Below are positions 1 to 5,986 of a stretch of DNA of 5,989 nt, piece by piece. The notes under the pieces were generated by a model that ran no database searches, was not told where the DNA came from, and saw only the letters and a list, made by a program, of their open reading frames with translations. Position numbers and translations under genes: made by a program. Source of the stretch: an uncultured delta proteobacterium (GTDB taxonomy: Bacteria; Myxococcota_A; Bradymonadia; REDH01); the NCBI GenBank assembly GCA_903873545.1, contig CAIQPA010000646.1, positions 1 through 5,989 of the forward strand, written 5' to 3'. Positions within the stretch are counted from its first letter, which is position 1; each line of letters starts with the position of its first letter.

Positions 1-440
1 ATTACACGACACGGATGCGAGAGTTCGCTGGCGTGGTTTCGGCTGCGGGTTCGAAACTTGTTTACGTGGGAATGCCCATCCCCAGAGATGAGGTTACGCG
101 TCGGAGGATGGCTCGCGCCAACCGGGCGAGCAAGACGGCCGTAGAAGCATCGGGACAACTCTACCTATCGAGTTGGGCCATGACCGCCGACGAGCAAGGA
201 GGATACCTGAAGACAATCACACTGGGTGGCCGCGAACGCGGTCTGCGTGCCTCCGACGGGTTTCATTTGTCGACGGTGGGCTCGGACTATGTCGCGGGAA
301 GGATTGTAGGCTACCTGCGTACTGGATTTACGCTCCCCGATGAGATCCCCGCGTCGGTCGCGCCCATCTCACCCGAACCGGTCGCGCCCGAACCCGACGC
401 AGCACCAGCGCCCCCACCGGAGGCCTCGGGTGGCCCCTAG
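1..440 (+). CDS. DUF459-type SGNH-family hydrolase, C-terminal part (5' end outside window)
   Basis: The reading frame is open from the left edge (first full codon at 3) to TAG at 438-440. The ATG at 15 is unlikely to be the true start because the visible 145 residues hold only the last part of an SGNH fold. Visible blocks fit the DUF459 family (SGNH/GDSL-like periplasmic hydrolases): a core strand VYVGMP at 60-77, a following helix rich in Arg and Ala, and the final catalytic block RASDGFHL, with Asp encoded at 255-257 and His at 264-266, the D-x-x-H pair of SGNH enzymes. The nucleophile Ser block would lie upstream. The protein ends in a Pro/Ala/Glu-rich tail (about 330-437) with no visible fold. 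Members of this family are often linked with O-acyl transfer on exopolysaccharides; that role here is inference. Third codon positions are less GC-rich than in the genes downstream. The end overlaps the next gene by 11 bases. Confidence 0.8.
   Translation, partial: YTTRMREFAGVVSAAGSKLVYVGMPIPRDEVTRRRMARANRASKTAVEASGQLYLSSWAMTADEQGGYLKTITLGGRERGLRASDGFHLSTVGSDYVAGRIVGYLRTGFTLPDEIPASVAPISPEPVAPEPDAAPAPPPEASGGP
419..423 (+). promoter_or_regulatory. Ribosome binding site that fixes the GTG start at 430
   Basis: GGAGG at 419-423 lies six bases before GTG at 430-432. The frame is also open upstream to an ATG at 340, but starting there would add 30 Arg/Pro-rich residues that merely mirror the low-complexity tail of the preceding gene and would bury the lipoprotein signal peptide. 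The GTG start leaves a short basic n-region followed directly by a hydrophobic stretch and a lipobox, so it is preferred. The site lies within the coding sequence of the upstream gene, which suggests coupled translation. Confidence 0.75.
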
Positions 441-2295
441 GCAGCATGGGCGGCAGGCGCGCTGGCGGTGGGCAGCGGCCCTCCTCTGCGCCCCGCTCTT
501 CGCCGGCTGCATCGCAACCGGGCAGCTCCCCGAGTCAGAAACACTCAGCGAGGCGCGGCAGTCAGGCCTTGTGCCCGGTAGGAGGCTCGACCGCCAACCC
601 GCACCGCTGCCAACCGACTGCCGGCTGCCATGGCTGCTGACCGAGGAGGAGAGCTCCACGCTCAACCTGCAGGAGGGCTGCAAGAGCGAGCCGGGCCTTC
701 GCTGGTTCCCGCGTGGCGGGCCGCGTGGCATCTCCTGGGACACGAACCGCGGCTTTGCCACCTACCGTCCCGACTGGCTCGAGGGCGGAGATGCCGGCAT
801 GAGGCGCGAGGTGGAACTCGAGGGGTGGCGCGATGGCAGATTGGTGCGCCGCGCCGCGGTGGAGCTCCGCATCGATGACGCCATCGCACCGGCGCAGCCC
901 ATCTGCGTGGAGACCGAGGGGACGGAGCAGCTCCGCAAGTTTGAGTGCCTGCTTACGACCGACAGCTTTCTCGACGCTCCGTCCAAGGTGGGGCGTGAAA
1001 TGCGCTCGCTCGTGAGCGTTCCACGCGCTGCCTCGAAGCCGGCCAGCCTGCCGGTTCGGCTCTGGCTGCACGGGCTTGGCGGCCGGCCCAACAGCGCCTC
1101 CGCGGGCAGCATCGGCATCGCCCCGCACGACCCCGACAACACCTACTGGTGGGGCTACGGCGAACCCGACGGCAGCAACACCTCCATGGCGCGGGTCCCA
1201 GACTACACCCTCCGTCAGGCGCTCGTCGTCGTGGCCTGGACGCTCGCCAACTTCGCCGAGGCCGACCCGAACCGGCTCTCGGTGCAGGGCTCGTCGATGG
1301 GGGGCGCGGGCGCGTTGCAGGTCTCCACCCACTACGCCCGCCACGTTGCATGGGCAGACGCGGCGCTGGGGCAGTACATCCCGCGCAACCACCGGCCGGC
1401 GCGCCTCCGGACGCTGTCGACGTTCTACGGCCCGCCCGGCCCGCTCGCGCTCGATGCAGACGAGTTCTCCATCTGGGACGACCTCGATGTGACGCGACAG
1501 TTTCTGCTCCGCCCCGAGAGCCGTGAGCCCTTCGTGACCACGCGCCACGGCAAGGACGACACGACCATCAACTTCGGAGCCGCCGTGCAGCCGTCACCTG
1601 CGACAGGGCTCTCCTTCTATGGCGCGCTGGCGGCACTTCGGATCGGCCACACGGCCGTCTGGGACGAGGGCGGCCACGGCGTGAGCGACCCGCTGCTCCC
1701 GTCGCACTGGTGGGGGCCGAGCTGGGACCTGACCACCGACCGCACGTCGCGCGTCGCTCTCAACCTCGCCCATGTGGCCTTCACGAACGCGACGCACAAC
1801 CCCGACCCGGGCTCCATGGTCAGCCGCGACGGCGCTGTCTGGGACCCGGAGGCCGGCTTTGCGGGCAACGTAAAGGTGGCAGGCGACACCCACTGGGGCG
1901 GCGCGATCGCGGGAGCGTTGAACCGGGGGCTCCGCTGGAAGAGCTCGGAGATTGTCGACACCGTACCCATTTTTTCCCTGCCGCTGCGCCTGACAGACGA
2001 GCAGGGCGAGCCCTCTCCCCGCGCCGGCTACCCCTGCATCGGCAAGCGGCTCTGCGCCGCGCTGCCGGTCCGTGTCGATGTGACGCTGCGCCGCACGCAG
2101 GCCTTCCGGTTTGCGGCCAACGAGCCCTTCGTTTGGCGTTCCGGTCAACAGTCGGGCGAGGGGCGTGCGAACGAGCTGGGCGAGGTCACGGTCGCGGGCG
2201 TCGAGGTGACGACCCAGTGGCGTCCCATTCTCTTCCGGCGGGTCTGGCCGCACGAGAGCGCCGCTGTCTTGCTCAAGGTTGGCTGGGAAGAGTAG
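430..2295 (+). CDS. Lipoprotein alpha/beta hydrolase (esterase-like) with Ig-like and C-terminal beta domains
   Basis: Predicted 621-residue envelope lipoprotein. A basic n-region and hydrophobic core lead to the lipobox-like LFAGC with Cys27; Phe rather than Leu at -3 is slightly unusual. Residues about 95-150 look like a cadherin/Ig-like strand-rich domain. Residues about 180-430 are an alpha/beta hydrolase of the esterase/PHB-depolymerase-like type: oxyanion-loop HGLGG at 214-218, nucleophile elbow GSSMG with Ser289, acid residue in HGKDD (Asp376 or Asp377), and His416 in DEGGHG. The triad therefore looks complete. After a Trp-rich stretch and a C-x5-C pair (Cys536, Cys542), residues about 547-612 form another beta-rich module. 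Family knowledge supports ester hydrolysis; the substrate is unknown, and a peptidase or glycan esterase activity is possible. It overlaps the SGNH hydrolase gene by 11 bases, so the two are probably translated from one message. No transmembrane segment other than the signal is apparent. Confidence 0.85.
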   Translation: MAPRQHGRQARWRWAAALLCAPLFAGCIATGQLPESETLSEARQSGLVPGRRLDRQPAPLPTDCRLPWLLTEEESSTLNLQEGCKSEPGLRWFPRGGPRGISWDTNRGFATYRPDWLEGGDAGMRREVELEGWRDGRLVRRAAVELRIDDAIAPAQPICVETEGTEQLRKFECLLTTDSFLDAPSKVGREMRSLVSVPRAASKPASLPVRLWLHGLGGRPNSASAGSIGIAPHDPDNTYWWGYGEPDGSNTSMARVPDYTLRQALVVVAWTLANFAEADPNRLSVQGSSMGGAGALQVSTHYARHVAWADAALGQYIPRNHRPARLRTLSTFYGPPGPLALDADEFSIWDDLDVTRQFLLRPESREPFVTTRHGKDDTTINFGAAVQPSPATGLSFYGALAALRIGHTAVWDEGGHGVSDPLLPSHWWGPSWDLTTDRTSRVALNLAHVAFTNATHNPDPGSMVSRDGAVWDPEAGFAGNVKVAGDTHWGGAIAGALNRGLRWKSSEIVDTVPIFSLPLRLTDEQGEPSPRAGYPCIGKRLCAALPVRVDVTLRRTQAFRFAANEPFVWRSGQQSGEGRANELGEVTVAGVEVTTQWRPILFRRVWPHESAAVLLKVGWEE

Positions 2296-2321
2296 CGGCG
2301 AGGGGCGCGCGGAAGCGGGTG

Positions 2322-2339
2322 GCCGTCGGGCCCGGTGGC
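2322..2339 (+). other. Imperfect palindrome after the hydrolase gene
   Basis: An 18-base imperfect palindrome centred on GGGCCC can fold into a GC-rich stem using two G-T wobble pairs. It starts 26 bases past the hydrolase stop codon. It may slow or end transcription, but there is no T-run after it, so it does not meet the usual criteria for an intrinsic terminator, and such palindromes arise easily in DNA this rich in GC. Confidence 0.2.
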
Positions 2340-2347
2340 GCGCTCGG

Positions 2348-2378
2348 TGAACAAGCTCCGGCTCCGCCGCGCTATCAT
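2348..2378 (+). promoter_or_regulatory. Candidate promoter for the cysteine-rich lipoprotein gene
   Basis: TATCAT at 2373-2378 matches the sigma-70-type -10 box TATAAT at five of six positions. TGAACA at 2348-2353 matches the -35 box TTGACA at four of six, but the 19-base spacer is longer than ideal. Transcription would start near 2385 and leave a leader of about 85 bases. A second, weaker -10-like hexamer, TAGGCT, lies at 2430-2435, 34 bases before the start codon. The rest of the 174-base gap (2296-2469) shows no RNA gene or operator that I can recognise. Confidence 0.35.
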
Positions 2379-2459
2379 CCTCCAGACGCAGGTGGTCGGC
2401 GGCCTGATGAAGTTTGCGCCTAGGTGATGTAGGCTCTCCCGAACGCTGACACCCCGTTT

Positions 2460-2463
2460 GGAG
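2460..2463 (+). promoter_or_regulatory. Ribosome binding site that fixes the ATG start at 2470
   Basis: GGAG at 2460-2463 is spaced six bases from ATG at 2470. A TTG at 2458 is in the same frame and would add four residues, but it overlaps this site and has no site of its own, so ATG at 2470 is chosen. Confidence 0.7.
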
Positions 2464-2469
2464 TTCGAG

Positions 2470-3462
2470 ATGACACGAAACGTCCGCCCCATCCTCTCGC
2501 GGCTGAGCCCGTACCTGCTTCTGGTGGTACTGCCCCTCCTCCTCTCCGCCTGCGCGACTGCCGGTAACGGCGATGATGACGCGTTGGAGTGCGTCACGCA
2601 GGCCGACTGTGCATCCGGAGCCTCCTGCCTCAACAACCGCTGCCTGCGCAACGCGATCTCAGACACCTCGTCCGATGTGCCGGACACCGCCGACACCGCC
2701 CCGGCTGACTCAGACGCACCCGACACCGCTGTGGAGGACACGGCAGCCGACACCGAGGCTGATGCAGACAGCAGCCAAGATGACTCCGGCGCACCCGACA
2801 CCGCCGTGGAGGACTCAGCGAGACCCGATACGGAGCCTGCGGACACCGGCGCAGACACGAGCACCGCGGACACCGGCGCAGACACCGACGATGTCGCCAC
2901 CTGCGGCGTCTTCGACGCTGCCTGCGCCCGCGGAACCGACTGCTGTTCGGGGCTCTGCGTCCCCAACGGTGTAGGCGCCACAACGGGGTTCTGCTCCGAC
3001 AACTGCTCCACCTTTTCAGACTGTAACCCGGTTGGACGGCGCGGCGACTTTGCCTGCCTCCCCGTCGACGATGCGGGGGCGTTGCGGCGCGTCTGTCTGC
3101 CCAACGACTTCGCCTCGCGCTGCGACGCTTCGACCGATTGCCTCGGCGGTATCTGCCTGCGGACCGCAGCGGCGAGCAGTTGCGCCTGGGAATGCCGAAA
3201 CAGCGCGGACTGCCCCGACGGCACCGCCTGCGGGCTCCTCGATTTCGGGGGCGGCGACCTCCGCTACACATGCGCTCCGGTCGGCAACAGCTGCCTCACC
3301 CAGAATGACTGCCTGAGCCAGACCTGCCTCACACCCGACACGGGCGGACTGGGCTACTGCAGCCTCTTCTGTAGAACCGCCGGAAGCGACTGTCCTGCCG
3401 GTTGGCGATGCAGCGCCGTCGACCCGACACTGCCGGCCCTCTCGGTCTGTGCCCTGCCCTAG
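2470..3462 (+). CDS. Cysteine-rich lipoprotein with acidic Asp/Thr repeat linker
   Basis: Predicted 330-residue lipoprotein of unknown function. Two Arg residues, a long Leu/Val core and a textbook lipobox LSAC give Cys28; Ala at +2 gives no sign of inner-membrane retention. A small module (Cys41, 47, 53, 58) is followed by an acidic linker at about 64-144 made of Asp, Thr, Ala, Glu and Pro, and then by cysteine-rich modules to the C-terminus. The protein has 31 Cys by hand count: the lipidated one plus 30 others, an even number that would suit 15 disulfides. A C-x4-D-C signature recurs at 41-47, 152-158, 179-185, 218-224, 242-248 and 275-281, with a C-x5-D-C variant at 301-308. Such tethered, disulfide-rich lipoproteins with Asp/Thr linkers are typical of Myxococcota-like genomes; binding or adhesion at the cell surface is inference. 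No catalytic motif is visible. It appears to have its own promoter and is not tightly linked to either neighbour. Confidence 0.85.
   Translation: MTRNVRPILSRLSPYLLLVVLPLLLSACATAGNGDDDALECVTQADCASGASCLNNRCLRNAISDTSSDVPDTADTAPADSDAPDTAVEDTAADTEADADSSQDDSGAPDTAVEDSARPDTEPADTGADTSTADTGADTDDVATCGVFDAACARGTDCCSGLCVPNGVGATTGFCSDNCSTFSDCNPVGRRGDFACLPVDDAGALRRVCLPNDFASRCDASTDCLGGICLRTAAASSCAWECRNSADCPDGTACGLLDFGGGDLRYTCAPVGNSCLTQNDCLSQTCLTPDTGGLGYCSLFCRTAGSDCPAGWRCSAVDPTLPALSVCALP
2706..2814 (+). repeat. 34-base direct repeat, 75-base period, inside the acidic linker
   Basis: Copies at 2706-2739 and 2781-2814 match at 31 of 34 bases by hand comparison; the last 24 bases differ at one position only. 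The period is 25 codons, so copy number can change without breaking the frame. Both encode the motif APDTAVED, preceded by Asp-Ser and one variable residue. Confidence 0.75.
2839..2885 (+). repeat. 20-base direct repeat, 27-base period, at the end of the acidic linker
   Basis: Identical 20-base copies occur at 2839-2858 and 2866-2885. The period is nine codons and each copy encodes ADTGADT. The lack of any synonymous difference suggests a recent duplication. Confidence 0.75.
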
Positions 3463-3487
3463 CCCGCGCCCGCTTCTCCTCGCCACC

Positions 3488-3508
3488 ACGCCAAAGCTGG
3501 CGTAAGAT
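3488..3508 (+). promoter_or_regulatory. Inverted repeat touching a possible -10 box before the Met-rich secreted protein gene
   Basis: A perfect inverted repeat, ACGCCA and TGGCGT separated by AAGC, spans 3488-3503. Its last base is the first base of TAAGAT (3503-3508), which matches TATAAT at four of six positions and sits 32 bases before ATG 3541. No convincing -35 box is found at normal spacing. The repeat could be an operator, or a weak stem ending the transcript of the upstream lipoprotein gene; no T-run follows it. Both readings are inference. Confidence 0.3.
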
Positions 3509-3540
3509 GCGCCCGCCCTACCCTGCACCCGGAGCATCCC

Positions 3541-4671
3541 ATGAAGCGTCTGTTCTCGCTGCTCGCCCTTCCCCTGCTTGTTGCCGCAGCCCCGGCCTCT
3601 GCTGCGGAACTCGTCTACAACTGGAAGACGGGGACGACTGTCGCCTACCACTACCAGGATGAAACGGCGCTCACGATGGAGCTCCCGAACCTCGGCGCGA
3701 TGCCCGGCATGGGCGGCATGGGCGGCATGTTCGGAGGCATGGGCGCCATGGGCGGCGGCGGAGGAGGAGGAGGCATCACCAGCCGGCTCAAGGTCACCTC
3801 CGACTTCACGCAGAAGGTGGGTCGGGTCTTCCCGGACGGCAGCGCAGAGGTCACCTTCGAGGTCACCAGCCTGCAGGTAGAGCAGGATGGTCGCTCGCTC
3901 GGCACGCTTACGAGCTTTCCCGCCGAGGCGCGGACGCTGAAGGGTCGCATGGACCGCAAAGGGCACCTGCTGCTCGAGGAGGAGCTCAAGGTCTACATGG
4001 TCGACAACAAGGTTGTTATCGGCCTGCAGGCCGGCGGTTCTGGCGCTTCTGCGACGGTAGAGGCTGGCGATGGCGACGAGCGGGTCTCCGTGAAGGTTTT
4101 TGCCGGTGTCGACCCCAAGACGGGCCAGGTGACGGCCTCGGCAACGATGCAGACCGCGCCTGCGAAGGGCGAGGCCCAGGTCACCGACGAGACGCCGTCG
4201 GTCGAGGCGCTGCCGGTCGGACTTCTCGACATGCTCGTGCTCCCCGATGGCGACTTCCGCCCGGGCTCGGTGACCGAGGTGAAGCACCCCTTCGGCACGC
4301 TCTCCTGCACCGCCGAGTCGTTCGACGCAGGCATCGCGAAGATGCGGATTCGCTCGAGCACCTCGGTCAACACGAAGCCGATGGCAGCGCCCACCGGCAA
4401 GCAGGCCTTCACGGTCAGCAGCGAGCATGGCGAAGACAGTTTCGGCATGGAGATGGAGATGGATGTCGTTGGCGAGGCAGGGGAAGACGATGAGGCTCCG
4501 CCCATGGCCGGCATGCCGGAGATGAAGACCAACCTCGATGCCGATGTGGCCGGCCAGTTCGACACCGCGCGCGGCGCAATCGTGCAGGTATCGGGCACGG
4601 TGAAGATGAACACCGAGGCCGGTGGCATGACCATGAAGACCGACAGCACCTTCTCGCTCCAAGCCAAGTAG
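3541..4671 (+). CDS. Secreted protein with Met/Gly-rich loop, possibly DUF6263-like
   Basis: Predicted 376-residue exported protein of unknown function. GGAG at 3531-3534, six bases before the ATG, supports the start. A classic signal peptide ends in ASA, with cleavage likely after residue 21; there is no lipobox. The mature part looks beta-rich, opening with a short strand block and then a low-complexity loop at 52-78: six Met at near three-residue spacing (54, 57, 60, 63, 67, 70) among Gly, ending in eight Gly. Residues about 83-120 read as strands around FPDGSAEVTFEV. An acidic, Met-rich stretch lies at 301-328, and more Met occur near the C-terminus (356, 363, 365). The order of an opening strand, dG-type turns and the final block FDTARGAIVQVSG resembles DUF6263-type secreted proteins, but I could not test this. 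Only one Cys is visible in the mature chain. The oxidoreductase gene follows after 34 bases, so they may share a transcript. Confidence 0.8.
   Translation: MKRLFSLLALPLLVAAAPASAAELVYNWKTGTTVAYHYQDETALTMELPNLGAMPGMGGMGGMFGGMGAMGGGGGGGGITSRLKVTSDFTQKVGRVFPDGSAEVTFEVTSLQVEQDGRSLGTLTSFPAEARTLKGRMDRKGHLLLEEELKVYMVDNKVVIGLQAGGSGASATVEAGDGDERVSVKVFAGVDPKTGQVTASATMQTAPAKGEAQVTDETPSVEALPVGLLDMLVLPDGDFRPGSVTEVKHPFGTLSCTAESFDAGIAKMRIRSSTSVNTKPMAAPTGKQAFTVSSEHGEDSFGMEMEMDVVGEAGEDDEAPPMAGMPEMKTNLDADVAGQFDTARGAIVQVSGTVKMNTEAGGMTMKTDSTFSLQAK
3706..3774 (+). repeat. Short tandem repeats coding the Met/Gly loop
   Basis: The 9-base unit GGCATGGGC occurs twice in tandem (3706-3714, 3715-3723) and is followed by variants to 3753, then by a run of GGC and GGA triplets to 3774 encoding glycine. 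All units are multiples of three, so slippage would lengthen or shorten the loop in frame. Confidence 0.75.
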
Positions 4672-4674
4672 AAA

Positions 4675-4691
4675 GCGCGCGCACCGCGCGC
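4675..4691 (+). other. GC-only inverted repeat between the secreted protein and oxidoreductase genes
   Basis: GCGCGC at 4675-4680 and 4686-4691 can pair around a five-base loop, just after the stop codon and six bases before the AGGA ribosome site at 4697-4700. It could reduce read-through or affect initiation at ATG 4706. There is no T-run, and alternating GC arises readily in this composition. Confidence 0.25.
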
Positions 4692-4705
4692 CGTTCAGGA
4701 ACCCC

Positions 4706-5950
4706 ATGACAACGCCAGCATTTGCCCAGCCCTTCACCCTCCCCAACGGCCGCGTCGTCAAGAACCGGCTCGCCAAATCGGCCATGAGCGAGGCCCTGGG
4801 CACAACCGACAACCATGTGACCGATGCACTTGTGACCCTCTACGGTCGATGGGCTGCGGGCGGCATCGGACTCAACATCACCGGCAACGTGATGGTCGAC
4901 CGGCGCGCGCTCGGCGAGCCGAACAATGTGGTTCTGGAAGACGAGGCAGACATGGCGCTGCTCCGCGCCTGGGCGCAGGCCGGCACCGCGCAGGGGACCG
5001 AGCTATGGATGCAGCTCAACCACCCGGGCAAGCAGTCGCCGAAAGGGCTCAATGCCGAGACGGTTTCGCCGTCGGCGCTGGGCTTCGGCGGCACGCTGGC
5101 CCCCTTCTTCGATACCCCGCGCGAGCTAACCGAGGCCGAGATTGTCGATATCATTGCACGCTTCGGTCGGAGCGCGGCGCTGGCAAAGGCTGCCGGCTTC
5201 ACCGGTGTGCAGATTCACGGCGCCCACGGCTACCTTGTGAGCCAGTTCCTGTCGGGCCGACACAACCAGCGGAGCGATGGCTGGGGCGGCGATGCCGAGC
5301 GGCGCAGGCGGTTTGTGCTGGAGGTCTACAAGTCCATCCGCGCCGCCACAGGCCCCAATTTTTCGGTCGGCATCAAGATGAATTCGGCCGACTTCCAGAA
5401 GGGTGGCTTCTCGGAAGAGGAGTCGCTCGATGTCGTACGGGCGCTGTCGGAGGCCGGCATCGACATGATTGAGATTTCGGGTGGCACCTACGAGGCCCCC
5501 GTCATGGCGGGCGTGACGCGCGAGCCGATGAAGGAGTCGACGATTCGGCGCGAGGCCTACTTCCTGGAGTTCGCGGAAAAGGCGCGCGGGGCGAGCAAGA
5601 CGCCGCTGATGGTGACGGGCGGGTTCCGCTCCGTGGCTGGCATGAGCGCCGCTGTGGAGGGCGGGTCGGTTGACTTCATCGGCATCGCGCGGCTGCTGGC
5701 GATTGAGCCCGATGCGCCGCTCCGGCTGCTCGCAGGCCAGGAGCCCCGGGAGGCAGTTCGCCCCGTCAAGACCGGCATCGCCGCCATCGACAAGATGGCC
5801 CTCCTCGAGGTCGCCTGGTATGCGCGGCAGCTGCGCCGGATGGGCCACGGAGGAGATCCGAAGCCCCGCGAATCAGCGCTCTGGTCCTTTCTCGCCAGCG
5901 TGAGCGAGACGGGTTGGGGTACGATGAAGACCCGTCGCCTGCGCGCCTGA
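4706..5950 (+). CDS. NADH:flavin oxidoreductase, Old Yellow Enzyme family
   Basis: Cytoplasmic FMN-dependent oxidoreductase of 414 residues with a single TIM barrel; the family typically reduces activated C=C bonds of enones or related compounds using NAD(P)H. Visible motifs run in order: NRLAKSAM at 20-27 (FMN site), QLNHPGK at 103-109, GVQIHGAHGYL around 168-177 with the substrate-binding His171/His174 pair and Tyr176, the N-x-R-x-D-x-x-GG block at 187-195, KMNSADF at 224-230, VTGGFR up to 308 and the FMN-phosphate region GIAR at 326-329. The usual FLSP reads FLSG (181-184). The RLAKSAM start, the SGGTYE block and the 85-residue tail after GIAR, with QLRRMG, match a longer subclade of single-domain enzymes; there is no iron-sulphur or NADH-binding domain as in 2,4-dienoyl-CoA reductase. 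AGGA at 4697-4700 supports the start. The neighbours give no clue to the substrate. Confidence 0.93.
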   Translation: MTTPAFAQPFTLPNGRVVKNRLAKSAMSEALGTTDNHVTDALVTLYGRWAAGGIGLNITGNVMVDRRALGEPNNVVLEDEADMALLRAWAQAGTAQGTELWMQLNHPGKQSPKGLNAETVSPSALGFGGTLAPFFDTPRELTEAEIVDIIARFGRSAALAKAAGFTGVQIHGAHGYLVSQFLSGRHNQRSDGWGGDAERRRRFVLEVYKSIRAATGPNFSVGIKMNSADFQKGGFSEEESLDVVRALSEAGIDMIEISGGTYEAPVMAGVTREPMKESTIRREAYFLEFAEKARGASKTPLMVTGGFRSVAGMSAAVEGGSVDFIGIARLLAIEPDAPLRLLAGQEPREAVRPVKTGIAAIDKMALLEVAWYARQLRRMGHGGDPKPRESALWSFLASVSETGWGTMKTRRLRA

Positions 5951-5956
5951 GGCGCG
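5942..5956 (+). other. Perfect inverted repeat around the oxidoreductase stop codon
   Basis: CGCGCC at 5942-5947 and GGCGCG at 5951-5956 pair perfectly, with the TGA stop as the three-base loop. This may help end the transcript or protect its 3' end. No T-run follows, so it is not a standard intrinsic terminator. Confidence 0.3.
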
Positions 5957-5970
5957 GATGATTCCAGCGC

Positions 5971-5986
5971 GACGGCAGACACCGTC
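5971..5986 (+). other. Short hairpin near the right edge
   Basis: GACGG at 5971-5975 and CCGTC at 5982-5986 form a five-base stem with a six-base loop, 20 bases past the oxidoreductase stop. The window ends three bases later, so whether a T-run follows cannot be seen. It may be the start of a terminator. Confidence 0.25.

Noticed and set aside
340..429. Upstream extension of the lipoprotein hydrolase to an ATG at 340
   Set aside because: It adds only Arg/Pro-rich residues shadowing the previous gene's tail and would displace the signal peptide; GTG 430 has a much better ribosome site.
562..1548. Minus-strand open frame opposite the lipoprotein hydrolase
   Set aside because: The + strand carries an intact hydrolase triad across the same bases; the antisense product is Arg/Ala-rich without motifs.
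2347..2427. Short + strand frame of 26 codons starting with GTG in the 2296-2469 gap
   Set aside because: It has no good ribosome site, no recognisable feature, and covers the candidate promoter, so it is probably chance.
2145..3224. Minus-strand open frame with Ser/Val/Ala repeats
   Set aside because: Its repeats are the mirror of the Asp/Thr linker repeats on the + strand, and it crosses the gap between two well supported genes.
3751..3774. Glycine triplet run as a possible phase-variation tract
   Set aside because: Units are triplets, so slippage changes loop length but cannot switch the gene off; retained only as a length-variation point.
3016..4812. Open frame of nearly 600 codons on the minus strand opposite three genes
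   Set aside because: It runs antisense to genes with clear signal peptides, lipobox and Old Yellow Enzyme motifs, has a low-complexity Arg/Ala/Gly composition and no recognisable domain; long antisense frames are expected in GC-rich coding DNA.
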